The notes beneath the pieces are model-generated. The model was not told the origin of the DNA. It ran no database searches and saw nothing but the letters and a program-made list of their open reading frames with translations. Below are positions 32,511 through 40,871 of a stretch of DNA of 64,000 nt, piece after piece (positions within the stretch are counted from its first letter, which is position 1; every line of letters begins with the position of its first letter). The DNA lies in contig NZ_CP039645.1 of assembly GCF_004923315.1 (NCBI RefSeq), positions 229,001-293,000 on the forward strand. Direction: 5' to 3'. Made by a program: the position numbers and the translations under genes. The stretch is from Azospirillum sp. TSA2s (lineage in GTDB: Bacteria; Pseudomonadota; Alphaproteobacteria; Azospirillales; Azospirillaceae).

Positions 32511-33986
32511 TCAGTTGGAGACGCCGGCATAGCGGGCGAGCACGGCGCGGGTGCCGTCCGTCCACAGGGCGCGCAGGGCGGTGGAGAAGGCGTCGCGGAA
32601 GGGCTGCGCCCGGCCGACCTCGCCATAGACGTCGTCCATGCCGAGCCACGCCGTCGGCTCGGTGCGGGCCTGACGGGCGACGGCGGTCAGGCGGTCCCAG
32701 TTGGGATCGTTCGGCTCGATCGGCTGGCCGTCGTCGGTCGTGCCGAAGCAGTAGCGGCACCACAGCGCCGATTCCAGCGCCAGCCCCTCGATGCCGGCGC
32801 CGGCCTTCAGCCGGTCGGCGATGGACGGGACGATGAATTTCGGCTGGCGGTTGGAACCGTCCAGGCAGAGCCGGCGGATGGTGTCCTTGATCTTCGGGTT
32901 GGCGAAGCGGCGCTCGATGATGCCGAAATAGCTGGCGAGGTCGGTTCCCGGCACCGGCGGCACGGTGGGGATGATCTCCTCCCGCTCGACCTTCTGCAGG
33001 AAGGCGCGGATCAGTGGGGTTTCCATCGCCTCGTGCGCGTAGGTGATGCCGAGCAGGCCGGCTGGATAGGCGATCACCGCATGGCCGCCGTTGAGGATGC
33101 GGATCTTCATCGTCTCGAAGGGCGTCACGTCGGGGACGAACTGCACGCCCACCGCCTCCAGCGCCGGACGGCCGGCGGAGAAGCGGTCCTCCAGCACCCA
33201 TTGGGTGAAGTCCTCGCAGAAGACCGGCCAGTTGTCGGCGATGCCGAAATCGCGGTCGAGCGTCTCGCGCTCCTGCACGCCGGTGGCAGGCGTGATGCGG
33301 TCGACCATGCCATTGGGGAAGGCGACTTCGGCGTCGATCCAGGCGGCGAGGCTGGTGTCGATGCCCTTGGCGATGCCCAGCACGGCGTTGCGGGTGACGA
33401 CGCCGTTGTGGGGGATGTTGTCGCAGGACATGACGGTGAAGGGCACCGTGCCGGCGGCGCGGCGGCGGGCCAGACCGGCGACGATCAGGCCGAAGATTGT
33501 GGTCGGCCGGGCGGGCACGGCGATGTCGGCACGGATGGCCGGATGGTTGGCGTCGAACTTGCCGGCGGCGTCGATGTAATAGCCGCCCTCCGTCACCGTC
33601 AGCGAGACGATGCGGATGGCGGGATCGGCCAGCTTGGCGATGATGGCGTCGGCATCGCCGACCGGCAGCATGCCGACCATGGCGCCGGTGACGCGGGCGA
33701 GGCTCTGCGCGCCGGACTGCTCGACGACGGTGGTCAGCCAGTCCTGGCCCTCCAGCGCGTCGCGCATGCGCTGGTCCGACGGCATCACCCCGGCGCCGAG
33801 GATCGCCCAGTCATGGTCGCGGCACTGGGCGAACAGACTGTCGAGATAGACCGCCTGATGGGCGCGGTGGAAGTTGCCGACGCCGAAATGCAGGATCCCG
33901 GCGGTCAGGGCGGAACGGTCGTAGGCCGGCACCGAAGCGCGGGCGGCGATGTCGGGGAGGGTGGCGGCGGAAAGGGCGATGGTCAT
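32511..33986 (-). CDS. mtlK: Mannitol 2-dehydrogenase (polyol-specific long-chain dehydrogenase)
   Basis: 491-aa NAD-dependent enzyme oxidising mannitol (and related polyols) to the ketose. The family's catalytic motif K-x4-N-x2-H is visible as TMKIRILNGGHAVIAYPAGL. Also typical are HFGVGNFHRAHQAVYLDSLF, SLTVTEGGYYIDAAGKFDAN and FTVMSCDNIPHNGVVTRNAV. Length is normal for the family. ATG 33986; the frame is open upstream but residues there come from the repeat region. Between this gene and the upstream short-chain dehydrogenase lies repeat copy B, although both are on the same strand. Confidence 0.9.
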   Translation of the reverse strand: MTIALSAATLPDIAARASVPAYDRSALTAGILHFGVGNFHRAHQAVYLDSLFAQCRDHDWAILGAGVMPSDQRMRDALEGQDWLTTVVEQSGAQSLARVTGAMVGMLPVGDADAIIAKLADPAIRIVSLTVTEGGYYIDAAGKFDANHPAIRADIAVPARPTTIFGLIVAGLARRRAAGTVPFTVMSCDNIPHNGVVTRNAVLGIAKGIDTSLAAWIDAEVAFPNGMVDRITPATGVQERETLDRDFGIADNWPVFCEDFTQWVLEDRFSAGRPALEAVGVQFVPDVTPFETMKIRILNGGHAVIAYPAGLLGITYAHEAMETPLIRAFLQKVEREEIIPTVPPVPGTDLASYFGIIERRFANPKIKDTIRRLCLDGSNRQPKFIVPSIADRLKAGAGIEGLALESALWCRYCFGTTDDGQPIEPNDPNWDRLTAVARQARTEPTAWLGMDDVYGEVGRAQPFRDAFSTALRALWTDGTRAVLARYAGVSN

Positions 33987-34024
33987 GGCGGGGGTCCTGC
34001 GGGATCGGGGGAGGGGAGGCATCG

Positions 34025-34177
34025 CCCTCTCCCGTCCCGGGAGAGGGAGGGGACCCGCGCCGTCAGGCGTGGGGAGGGTGAGGGGGGGAGGCAAGGATCA
34101 GGGATCCATGTCTGGATTGCCCCTCACCCTTCCCATGCTTTGCATGGGCCCCTTCCCTCTCCCGGGGCGGGAGAGGG
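34025..34177. repeat. Intergenic palindromic repeat, copy B (inside the polyol operon)
   Basis: Same structure as copy A: terminal hairpins CCCTCTCCCG/CGGGAGAGGG, inner arms GGGTGAGGG and CCCCTCACCC, centre AAGGATCAGGGATCCATG-like. It sits between the sorbitol-dehydrogenase-like gene (stop at 34185) and mtlK (start 33986), so it would be transcribed as part of the operon mRNA. Confidence 0.9.
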
Positions 34178-34184
34178 AGGCGTA

Positions 34185-34958
34185 TCAACTCATCCAGTTG
34201 CCGCCGTCGACGTTGTAGGTTTGGGCGACGATGTAGTCGGCCTCGGCACTGGCCAGGAAGATCGCCATGCCGGTCAGATCCTCGGCGCGGCCCATGCGGC
34301 CGAAGGGGACCGCTTCGCCGACTTGGCGCTTCTTCTCGCCGGGCTGGAGGCCTTCATGGCGGGCGAACAGGGCGTCGACGCCGTCCCAATGCTCGCCGTC
34401 GACGACGCCGGGGGCGATGGCGTTGACGTTGATGCCGTGTTTGATGAGGTTCAGGCCGGCCGACTGGGTCAGGCTGATGACCGCCGCCTTGGTGGCGCAA
34501 TAGACGCCGACCAGCGCTTCGCCCCGCCGCCCGGCCTGGGAGGCCATGTTGATGATCTTGCCGCCGCGGCCCTGCGCGATCATCCGCTTCGCCACCGCCT
34601 GCAGCGTGAACAGCGTGCCGGCGACGTTGATCGAGAACAGGCGGTCGTAGCTCTCCCGCGTGATCTCGACGATGGGGGCGAGGTCGAACAGGGCGGCGTT
34701 GTTGATCAGGATGTCGATGCCGCCGGCCCGGGCCACCACCGCCGCGACCGCGGTGTCGATGGAGGACTGGTCGGTCACGTCGAGCGCCACGGCATAGGCG
34801 CCGGGGCCGATCTCCGCCGCCGCCTGCTCCGCCGCCGCGAGGTTGATGTCGGCGATGGCGACGGTGGCACCCTCCGCGACATAGGCGGCGGCGAAGGCGC
34901 GGCCGATGCCGCGGGCGGCGCCGGTGATGATGGCCGATTTGCCGTCGAGACGTTTCAT
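34185..34958 (-). CDS. Short-chain dehydrogenase, probable sorbitol dehydrogenase (SmoS-like)
   Basis: 257-aa SDR. Cofactor motif SAIITGAARGIGRAFAAAYV, NNAALFD in place of NNAG, catalytic Ser in IINMASQAGRRGEALVG, Y-x3-K in VYCATKAAVISL and the end YIVAQTYNVDGGNWMS. The strong resemblance in the C-terminal half and its place after the ABC transporter point to an SmoS-type sorbitol (glucitol) dehydrogenase giving fructose. ATG 34958 chosen (AAAGGT 10 nt upstream); an ATG at 34976 overlapping the ATPase stop is also possible. Confidence 0.82.
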   Translation of the reverse strand: MKRLDGKSAIITGAARGIGRAFAAAYVAEGATVAIADINLAAAEQAAAEIGPGAYAVALDVTDQSSIDTAVAAVVARAGGIDILINNAALFDLAPIVEITRESYDRLFSINVAGTLFTLQAVAKRMIAQGRGGKIINMASQAGRRGEALVGVYCATKAAVISLTQSAGLNLIKHGINVNAIAPGVVDGEHWDGVDALFARHEGLQPGEKKRQVGEAVPFGRMGRAEDLTGMAIFLASAEADYIVAQTYNVDGGNWMS

Positions 34959-34972
34959 GGAGGTGGGACCTT

Positions 34973-35998
34973 TCATGCCACTTTGACTTCGGCGGAGGCG
35001 GGCAGGGCGTTGCCCTGGGCGTCGAAGCGGTGGAGCTTTTCGGACTGCGGCGTCAGCCAGACGCGGTCGCCGTGGCGCACCGGGAACTCGCCGCCGGCCC
35101 GCGCCACCATCGTGCCGATGCCGTCCACCTGCACATAGACGAAGGTGTCGGAGCCCAGATGTTCGGACACGGTGACGGTGCCGGACCAGCGGCCGCTTTC
35201 GGTCGACAGCGCCAGATGTTCGGGACGGATGCCGATGCAGTCGGCGCCGTCGCCGCGCGCCGCCTCCCCCTCGATGAAGTTCATGCGGGGGGAGCCGATG
35301 AAGCCGGCGACGAAGCGGTTGCGCGGGCGGCTGTAGAGGTCGATGGGGGAGCCCACCTGCTCGATCCGGCCGGCGTTCAGCACGACGATCTTGTCGGCCA
35401 TGGTCATGGCCTCCACCTGATCGTGCGTCACATAGATCATGGTGGTGCCGAGGCTGGCGTGCAGCTCGGAGATCTCCAGCCGCATGTTGACGCGCAGCGC
35501 GGCGTCGAGGTTCGACAGCGGCTCGTCGAACAGGAAGGCGGTCGGCTCGCGGACGATGGCGCGGCCGATGGCGACGCGCTGGCGCTGGCCGCCGGAGAGC
35601 TGGCCGGGGCGGCGGTCGAGGTAGCTGGTCAGGTTCAGGACCTTGGCCGCCGCCTCCACCTTGCGGTCGATGGCGGCCTTGTCCAGCCGGGCCATCTTCA
35701 GCGGGAAGGCGATGTTGTTGCGCACGGTCATGTGCGGATAGAGCGCGTAGGACTGGAACACCATTGCCAGCCCGCGCTGGGCCGGCGACAGGGCGGTGGC
35801 GTCCTTGCCGTCGATGCGGATGGAGCCGGACGACACGTCCTCCAGCCCCGCGATCAGGCGCAGCAGCGTGGACTTGCCGCAGCCGGACGGGCCGACGAAC
35901 ACCACGAACTCGCCATTGCCGATGGTGAGGTCCAGCGGTGGGATGACGGCGATGTCGCCGAAGCTCTTGGTGACGCGGTCGAGCGTGATCTGTCCCAT
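34973..35998 (-). CDS. ABC transporter ATPase, MalK/UgpC/SmoK type
   Basis: 341-aa nucleotide-binding subunit for polyol import. Walker [14 protein letters not shown]-loop [16 protein letters not shown], signature [15 protein letters not shown], Walker [13 protein letters not shown] and switch His in YVTHDQVEA. The C-terminal third is the TOBE/regulatory domain ([11 protein letters not shown]). It is the ATPase of the binding protein and two permeases encoded just upstream (12 bp gap). Confidence 0.92.
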   Translation of the reverse strand: MGQITLDRVTKSFGDIAVIPPLDLTIGNGEFVVFVGPSGCGKSTLLRLIAGLEDVSSGSIRIDGKDATALSPAQRGLAMVFQSYALYPHMTVRNNIAFPLKMARLDKAAIDRKVEAAAKVLNLTSYLDRRPGQLSGGQRQRVAIGRAIVREPTAFLFDEPLSNLDAALRVNMRLEISELHASLGTTMIYVTHDQVEAMTMADKIVVLNAGRIEQVGSPIDLYSRPRNRFVAGFIGSPRMNFIEGEAARGDGADCIGIRPEHLALSTESGRWSGTVTVSEHLGSDTFVYVQVDGIGTMVARAGGEFPVRHGDRVWLTPQSEKLHRFDAQGNALPASAEVKVA

Positions 35999-36010
35999 AG
36001 CGGGGTCCCC

Positions 36011-36841
36011 CTACTTCACGGCGCCGAAGGTCAGGCCGCGCACCAGCTGCTTCTGGCTGAACCAGCCGAGAACCAGGATCGGCGCGACCGCCATGGTCGA
36101 GGCGGCCGACAGTTTTGCGTAGAACAGCCCCTCCGGGCTGGAGTAGCTGGCGATGAAGGCGGTCAGCGGCGCCGATTGCGAGGCGGACAGGTTCAGCGTC
36201 CAGAAGGCCTCGTTCCACGCCAGGATGATGTTCAGCAACAGGGTGGAGGCGATGCCGGGCACCGCCATCGGCAGCAGGACGAACAGGATCTCGTCGCGCA
36301 GGCCGGCGCCGTCCATGCGGGCGGCCTCCAGGATCTCGCCGGGAATTTCACGGAAATAGGTGAACAGCATCCAGACGATGATCGGCAGGTTGATGAGCGT
36401 CAGCACGATGACCAGACCGACGCGGCTGTCGAGAAGCCCGAAATCGCGGAACAGCAGGTAGATCGGGATCAGCACGCCGACCGGCGGCAGCATCTTTGTC
36501 GACAGCATCCACATCAGCACGTCGCGGGTGCGCTTGCCGGGTACGAAGGCCATCGACCACGCGGCGGGAACCGCGACCATCAGGCCGATCAGCGTCGAGC
36601 CGACCGAGATGACCACCGAGTTCCAGAAATGGAGGAAATAGTCGGAGCGCTGCTGCACCTCCGTGTAATTCTCCAGCGTCCAGTGGAAGGCTAGGAAGGA
36701 GGGTGGGCTGGCGATGGCCTCGGCTTCGGTCTTGAAGCTGGTCAGCGCGGTCCACAGGATGGGGAAGAAGATCACGATCCCGATGGTCCAGGCGACCAGG
36801 GTCACGACCAGCTTCTGGCGGTTGGTTGCAGCGCGCGCCAT
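36011..36841 (-). CDS. Polyol ABC transporter permease (MalG/SmoG type)
   Basis: 276-aa inner-membrane permease with six membrane segments. The EAA loop that docks onto the ATPase reads EAARMDGAGLRDEILFVLLP. The first helix (VVTLVAWTIGIVIFFPILWT) and the C-terminal QLVRGLTFGAVK are typical of MalG-like subunits. It follows the MalF-like gene by 2 bp. Confidence 0.9.
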   Translation of the reverse strand: MARAATNRQKLVVTLVAWTIGIVIFFPILWTALTSFKTEAEAIASPPSFLAFHWTLENYTEVQQRSDYFLHFWNSVVISVGSTLIGLMVAVPAAWSMAFVPGKRTRDVLMWMLSTKMLPPVGVLIPIYLLFRDFGLLDSRVGLVIVLTLINLPIIVWMLFTYFREIPGEILEAARMDGAGLRDEILFVLLPMAVPGIASTLLLNIILAWNEAFWTLNLSASQSAPLTAFIASYSSPEGLFYAKLSAASTMAVAPILVLGWFSQKQLVRGLTFGAVK

Positions 36842-36843
36842 GG

Positions 36844-37716
36844 TCAGATGTCCAGGTTGCGGCCGATCATCCTCATCAGGAAGACGGCGACGATGTTGGC
36901 AAGGACGACGGCGACGATGCCGCCCGCGGAGCCGCCGCCGACATCGAACTGCAGCAGCGACTGGGCATAGACGAGGTAGGTGATGTTGGTGGTGGCGGTG
37001 CCGGGGCCGCCGTTGGTCGTCACCAGGATCTCGGCGAAGACCGACAGCAGGAAGATGGTCTGGATCAGCGTCACCACCGTCATGGCGCGGGCCAGATGGG
37101 GCAGGATGATGTGGATGAAGCGGTCCACCGCGCCGGCGCCGTCCATCTCCGCCGCTTCAAGCCTTTCGCTGTCGAGCGATTGCAGGGCGGTCAGCAGGAT
37201 CAGCGTGGCGAAGGGCAGCCACTGCCACGTCACGATCAGGATGATCGAGGACAGCGGCGCCTCGGCCAGGAAGTCGAAGGGCTGGAGGCCCAGCCCCCTG
37301 GCGATGGCGGCGAACAGGCCGTTCACCGGGTTCATCAGCATGTTCTTCCACACCAGCGCCGAGACGGTGGGCATGACGAAGAAAGGGGCGATGATCAGCA
37401 GGCGGACGATCCCCCGCCCCCAGAAAGGCCGGTCGAGCAGCAGGGCCAGCCCGATCCCGCCGGCGATGGTCAGCACCAGCACCCCGCCGACCAGGGCCAG
37501 CGTGTTGCCGAGTGCGGCGAAGAAGGCCGGATCGGTCAGGAAATACTGGTAGTTCAGCGTGCCGATCCACTCCTCCTGCCCCGGCATCAGCAGGTTGTAG
37601 CGCAGGAAGGAGAAGTAGAGCGTCATCGCGAGCGGGATCAGCATCCAGCCGAGCAGCAGGACGACGGCCGGAGACATCGTCAGGCGCGCGGCTGCGCGCG
37701 AATGGGCGGTGGCCAT
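36844..37716 (-). CDS. Polyol ABC transporter permease (MalF/SmoF type)
   Basis: 290-aa membrane permease with six segments; EAA loop EAAEMDGAGAVDRFIHIILP. The periplasmic loop after the first helix (FLRYNLLMPGQEEWIGTLNY) is the family hallmark. It partners the MalG-like subunit downstream. Its start is preceded by a hairpin (37758-37796) after the binding-protein gene. Confidence 0.9.
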   Translation of the reverse strand: MATAHSRAAARLTMSPAVVLLLGWMLIPLAMTLYFSFLRYNLLMPGQEEWIGTLNYQYFLTDPAFFAALGNTLALVGGVLVLTIAGGIGLALLLDRPFWGRGIVRLLIIAPFFVMPTVSALVWKNMLMNPVNGLFAAIARGLGLQPFDFLAEAPLSSIILIVTWQWLPFATLILLTALQSLDSERLEAAEMDGAGAVDRFIHIILPHLARAMTVVTLIQTIFLLSVFAEILVTTNGGPGTATTNITYLVYAQSLLQFDVGGGSAGGIVAVVLANIVAVFLMRMIGRNLDI

Positions 37717-37757
37717 GGCTCGACCCTTGGGGAACGACGTTGCGGGGCGCGGCCTTC

Positions 37758-37796
37758 TTCCGCCGTCATCCCCGCGAAGGCGGGCCGACGGCGGAA
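37758..37796. repeat. Intercistronic hairpin between binding-protein and permease genes
   Basis: Perfect outer stem TTCCGCCGTC/GACGGCGGAA (10 bp) with an inner stem CCCGC, loop GAAG, GCGGG. It lies 46 bases after the binding-protein stop and 42 before the permease start. Hairpins here are known in other binding-protein operons (for example malE-malF) to protect the upstream message, giving more binding protein than permease; that role is inferred. Confidence 0.7.
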
Positions 37797-37842
37797 TGAG
37801 GTATTGCCGTGATCGGAGAGGACGGAGGTCGGGCGTGTGCGG

Positions 37843-39153
37843 TTACTTAATGTAGCCGGCCTTGGTCATCTCGCGGGTGGTCAGGGCCTGGGCGCTCTGC
37901 AGGGCCTGGTCGGCGCTCATCTGGCCGGCAAGCGCCGCGGAGAAGGCTTGGCCCACCGCCGTGCCGATGCCCTGGAACTCGGGGATGGCGACGAACTGCA
38001 CGCCGGTGTAGGGGACTTCCTGCACCGTCGGGTGCTGCGGATCGGCGGCCTGGATCGACTTCAGCGTCAGATCGGCGAAGGGAGCGGCCTTGCGGTATTC
38101 GGGGTTGGCATAGAGCGAGCTGCGGGTGCCGGGCGGCACGTTGGCCCAGCCCTCTTCCTTGGCGACGAGGTCGAGATACTCCTTGGAGGTCGCCCAGGAG
38201 ATGAAGGCCTGCGCGGCGTCGCCCTTCTTGCTGCTGGCGGGAACCGCGAGGCTCCAGGCCCACAGCCAGTTGGACCGCTTGCCGAGACCGGTGTCGGGGG
38301 CCAGCGCATAGCCGACCTTGTCCGCAACCTTGCTCTGCGCCGGGTTCGAGACGAAGGAGGCGGCGACGGTGGCGTCGATCCACATCGCGCATTTGCCGGT
38401 CTGGAACAGTGCCAGATTCTCGTTGAAGCCGTTGGAGGAGGCGCCCGGCGGGCCGGCATCCTTCATCAGGCCGAGATATGTGGTCAGCGTCTGCTTCCAC
38501 GGGTCGGTGTTGAACTGGGGCTTCCAGTTCATGTCGAACCAGCGCGCGCCGAAGGAGTTGGCCATGGCGCTGAGGAAGGCCATGTTCTCGCCCCAGCCGG
38601 CTTTGCCGCGCAGGCAGATGCCGTAGACCTCGTTCTGCTTGTCGGTCAGCTTGCGCGCGGCGTCGGCGATGAAGCTCCAGGTCGGCGCCTCCGGCATGGT
38701 CAGGCCGGCCTTCTCGAACAGGTCCTTACGGTACATGACCATCGAGCTTTCGCCGTAGAAGGGCGCGGCGTAGAGCGTGCCGTCGGTTGTCAGGCCGCTG
38801 CGGATGGAGGGCAGCAGATCCTCGACGTCATAGTTGGCGCCGAGCTTGTCGAGCGGCTTCAGCCACTTCTGCTTGGTCCAGATCGGAACCTCGTAGGTGC
38901 CGATGGTCAGGACGTCGTACTGGCCGCCCTTGGTGGCGATGTCGGTGGTGATGCGCTGGCGCAGCACGTTCTCTTCCAGCGTCACCCAGTTCAGCGTGAT
39001 GTCGGGATGGGCCTTGGTGAAATGATCCGACAGCTTCTGCATGCGGATCATGTCGCCGTTGTTCACCGTGGCGATCGACAGCGTTTCCGCCTGTGCCGAG
39101 CTGCCGAGAAACGCGGCGACAGCCGCGCCGATCAAGGATAGCGCACGCTTCAT
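37843..39153 (-). CDS. Sugar/polyol ABC transporter substrate-binding protein (SmoE-like)
   Basis: 436-aa periplasmic receptor. Signal peptide RALSLIGAAVAAFLGSSAQA with A-Q-A cleavage site. The mature protein begins ETLSIATVNNGDMIRMQKLS and has TYEVPIWTKQKWLKPLD, GTLYAAPFYGESSMVMYRKD, GLGKRSNWLWAWSLAVPASS and an extended extracytoplasmic-binding-1 fold. By operon position and resemblance to SmoE it should bind sorbitol/mannitol. SD GAGGAAAAC is 5 nt before ATG 39153. First gene of the polyol operon. Confidence 0.9.
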   Translation of the reverse strand: MKRALSLIGAAVAAFLGSSAQAETLSIATVNNGDMIRMQKLSDHFTKAHPDITLNWVTLEENVLRQRITTDIATKGGQYDVLTIGTYEVPIWTKQKWLKPLDKLGANYDVEDLLPSIRSGLTTDGTLYAAPFYGESSMVMYRKDLFEKAGLTMPEAPTWSFIADAARKLTDKQNEVYGICLRGKAGWGENMAFLSAMANSFGARWFDMNWKPQFNTDPWKQTLTTYLGLMKDAGPPGASSNGFNENLALFQTGKCAMWIDATVAASFVSNPAQSKVADKVGYALAPDTGLGKRSNWLWAWSLAVPASSKKGDAAQAFISWATSKEYLDLVAKEEGWANVPPGTRSSLYANPEYRKAAPFADLTLKSIQAADPQHPTVQEVPYTGVQFVAIPEFQGIGTAVGQAFSAALAGQMSADQALQSAQALTTREMTKAGYIK

Positions 39154-39307
39154 TCCAGTTTTCCTCCCCAATGTCCTGTCCGGCCGCGCCTTGGCTTTGC
39201 TCCGCCGGCCTCTGCGACTGGTCGCCCGACCTCCGCATGCGTCCACGGCATTCGGTTTGTAGGGCACACGAACACTATGGCGCAGGCGGCGGAGGGGCGC
39301 AATAGAT

Positions 39308-39322
39308 AAATCACATTGATTT
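39308..39322. promoter_or_regulatory. Probable operator for the divergent ROK regulator, site 1
   Basis: AAATCACATTGATTT is a perfect 6-3-6 dyad (AAATCA / TGATTT) about 155 bp upstream of the binding-protein ATG. An almost identical copy occurs at 39569. The pairing with a ROK-family repressor gene is inferred from position. Confidence 0.6.
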
Positions 39323-39395
39323 TGATATTCGGCGGCGTATGGCACTGGTGCGGACCTAGGCGTTGGTTGCACTTTCGTATAGGCGGAGTATGGTT

Positions 39396-39549
39396 CCCTC
39401 TCCCGCCCCGGAAGAGGGAAGGGGCCTGCCGCAAAGCGGCGGGAAGGGTGAGGGGCAATCCAAACATGGATTTCTGATCCTTGCTTCACCCCTCACCCTC
39501 CCCACGCCTGAGGGCGCGGGTCCCCTCCCTCTCCCGGGGCGGGAGAGGG
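39396..39549. repeat. Intergenic palindromic repeat, copy C
   Basis: Same architecture (CCCTCTCCCG/CGGGAGAGGG ends, GGGTGAGGGG and CCCTCACCC arms, centre AATCCAAACATGGATTT-like). Unusually it separates the two operators in a divergent promoter region instead of lying downstream of genes. Confidence 0.9.
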
Positions 39550-39568
39550 CTTCGCGCCGCCACTAAGT

Positions 39569-39583
39569 AAATCACTTTGATTT
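39569..39583. promoter_or_regulatory. Probable operator for the ROK regulator, site 2
   Basis: AAATCACTTTGATTT is the second 6-3-6 dyad, 61 bp before the ROK ATG, differing from site 1 only in the centre. Presence of the same sequence at both ends of the divergent region is what would be expected of a regulator controlling itself and the polyol operon. Confidence 0.6.
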
Positions 39584-39643
39584 TGTTATGATCGGTTGTT
39601 ATACGGATTGTTGGTGACATCCGAGGCAGGAGGCGGCGGGAGC

Positions 39644-40867
39644 ATGCGGGGCGGCGATACCACCGGGCTGCGCGCCTACAACGAGCGGCTGGTCATGCAT
39701 GCGCTGCTGCAGGCCGGCATGCTGTCAAAGGCGGAAATCGCGCGGGAAACCGGGCTGAGCGGGCAGGCGGCGTCGGTGATCGTCAACCGGCTGCTGGAGG
39801 ACGGGCTGCTGGTGAAGCTCGACAAGGTGCGCGGGCAGGTCGGCCAGCCCTCCACCCCGATCGCGCCGAACCCGGAGGGGGCCTATTCGCTGGGGGTGAA
39901 GATCGGCCGGCGCAGCGTCGAGGCGATCCTGATCAACATGCTGGGCGAGGAGATGGGGACGAGCCGGGTGCGCTACGATGCGCCGCTGCCGGAGCCGACG
40001 ATCTCCACCGCGATCGCCCAGGCGGTCGGGCTGCTGGGGCATTTGTCGCCGGCGGCGCGGTCGCGGGTGGTCGGGCTGGGCGTCGCCATGCCGGACGAGA
40101 TCCATGCGTGGTCGGCGGAACTGGGGCTGGCGCCGGGCGCGCTGGACGGCTGGCGCGATGCCGACATCGGCGGCGCCTTCGCGCGGGAAACCGGGTTGCC
40201 GGTTACGCGCTACAACGACGCGGCGGCAGCCTGCGCGGCGGAGATGATCGCCGGCCATGCCATCACCAGCCGTAGCGCGCTCTACATCTATCTCGGCACC
40301 TTCATCGGCGGCGGGGTGGTGATCGACGGGCGGCTATACCGGGGCGAGCAGGGCAATGCCGGGGCCATCGGATCCATGCCGACTGGGCCGACCGGGCCGA
40401 CCAACCCGGCCGGGCCGGGCGTGTCGCCGGGGCAACTGATTCACGCCGCCTCGATCTTCCTGCTGGAGCGGGAACTGGCCGCCGCCGGGATCGATCCGTC
40501 GGCGGCGCTGTCCGCCGCCCTGGCCGACGGCAGCGGCGAGCGGGCGGACGCCATCTTCGACGCCTGGGCGGAAACCGCCTGCGCCGAGCTGTCGCGCGCC
40601 GTCGTGTCGGCCCTCAGCGTCATCGATTTTCAGGAGGTGGTGGTCGACGGCTTCCTGCCGCCGTCCTGGCGCGACCGCTTCACGCAACGGCTGGCGGCGG
40701 CGGTGGAGCGCTTCAACCGGTCGGGGCTGAAGGCAGCGCCGGTGCTGGCCGGCTCCATCGGCCCGATGGCCCGCGTGCTGGGGGCGGCGATGCTGCCGCT
40801 GAAGGCGCGCTTCTCGCCCGACACCGATCTGCTGGTGCGGTCGGGCATGGCGCGGGATCTGGCCTGA
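39644..40867 (+). CDS. ROK-family transcriptional regulator
   Basis: 407-aa regulator with an N-terminal winged helix-turn-helix (ALLQAGMLSKAEIARETGLS, GQAASVIVNRLLEDGLL) and a C-terminal ROK (sugar-kinase-like) domain with GVKIGRRSVEAILINMLGE and YLGTFIGGGVVIDGRLYRGE, the LGTFIGGG replacing the usual GTGIGGG. The cysteine-rich zinc motif of many ROK proteins is not visible. The ATG at 39644 follows AGGAGG by 10 nt; an upstream TTG is possible. It is divergent from the polyol operon and probably represses it. Its 3' end is 4 bp from the convergent MocR gene. Confidence 0.88.
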   Translation: MRGGDTTGLRAYNERLVMHALLQAGMLSKAEIARETGLSGQAASVIVNRLLEDGLLVKLDKVRGQVGQPSTPIAPNPEGAYSLGVKIGRRSVEAILINMLGEEMGTSRVRYDAPLPEPTISTAIAQAVGLLGHLSPAARSRVVGLGVAMPDEIHAWSAELGLAPGALDGWRDADIGGAFARETGLPVTRYNDAAAACAAEMIAGHAITSRSALYIYLGTFIGGGVVIDGRLYRGEQGNAGAIGSMPTGPTGPTNPAGPGVSPGQLIHAASIFLLERELAAAGIDPSAALSAALADGSGERADAIFDAWAETACAELSRAVVSALSVIDFQEVVVDGFLPPSWRDRFTQRLAAAVERFNRSGLKAAPVLAGSIGPMARVLGAAMLPLKARFSPDTDLLVRSGMARDLA

Positions 40868-40871
40868 CGGC

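Larger units (their letters stand above)
39154..39643. other. Divergent control region between the polyol operon and its ROK regulator
   Basis: 490 bp with no gene. It carries two near-identical dyads (39308-39322 and 39569-39583), one near each promoter, and repeat copy C (39396-39549) between them. Promoters for both directions must lie here; no single -35/-10 pair was convincing. Confidence 0.6.

Noticed and set aside
32478-35138. Long plus-strand frame opposite mtlK and the dehydrogenase
   Set aside because: It reads through repeat copy B and opposes genes with full family motifs; a composition artefact.
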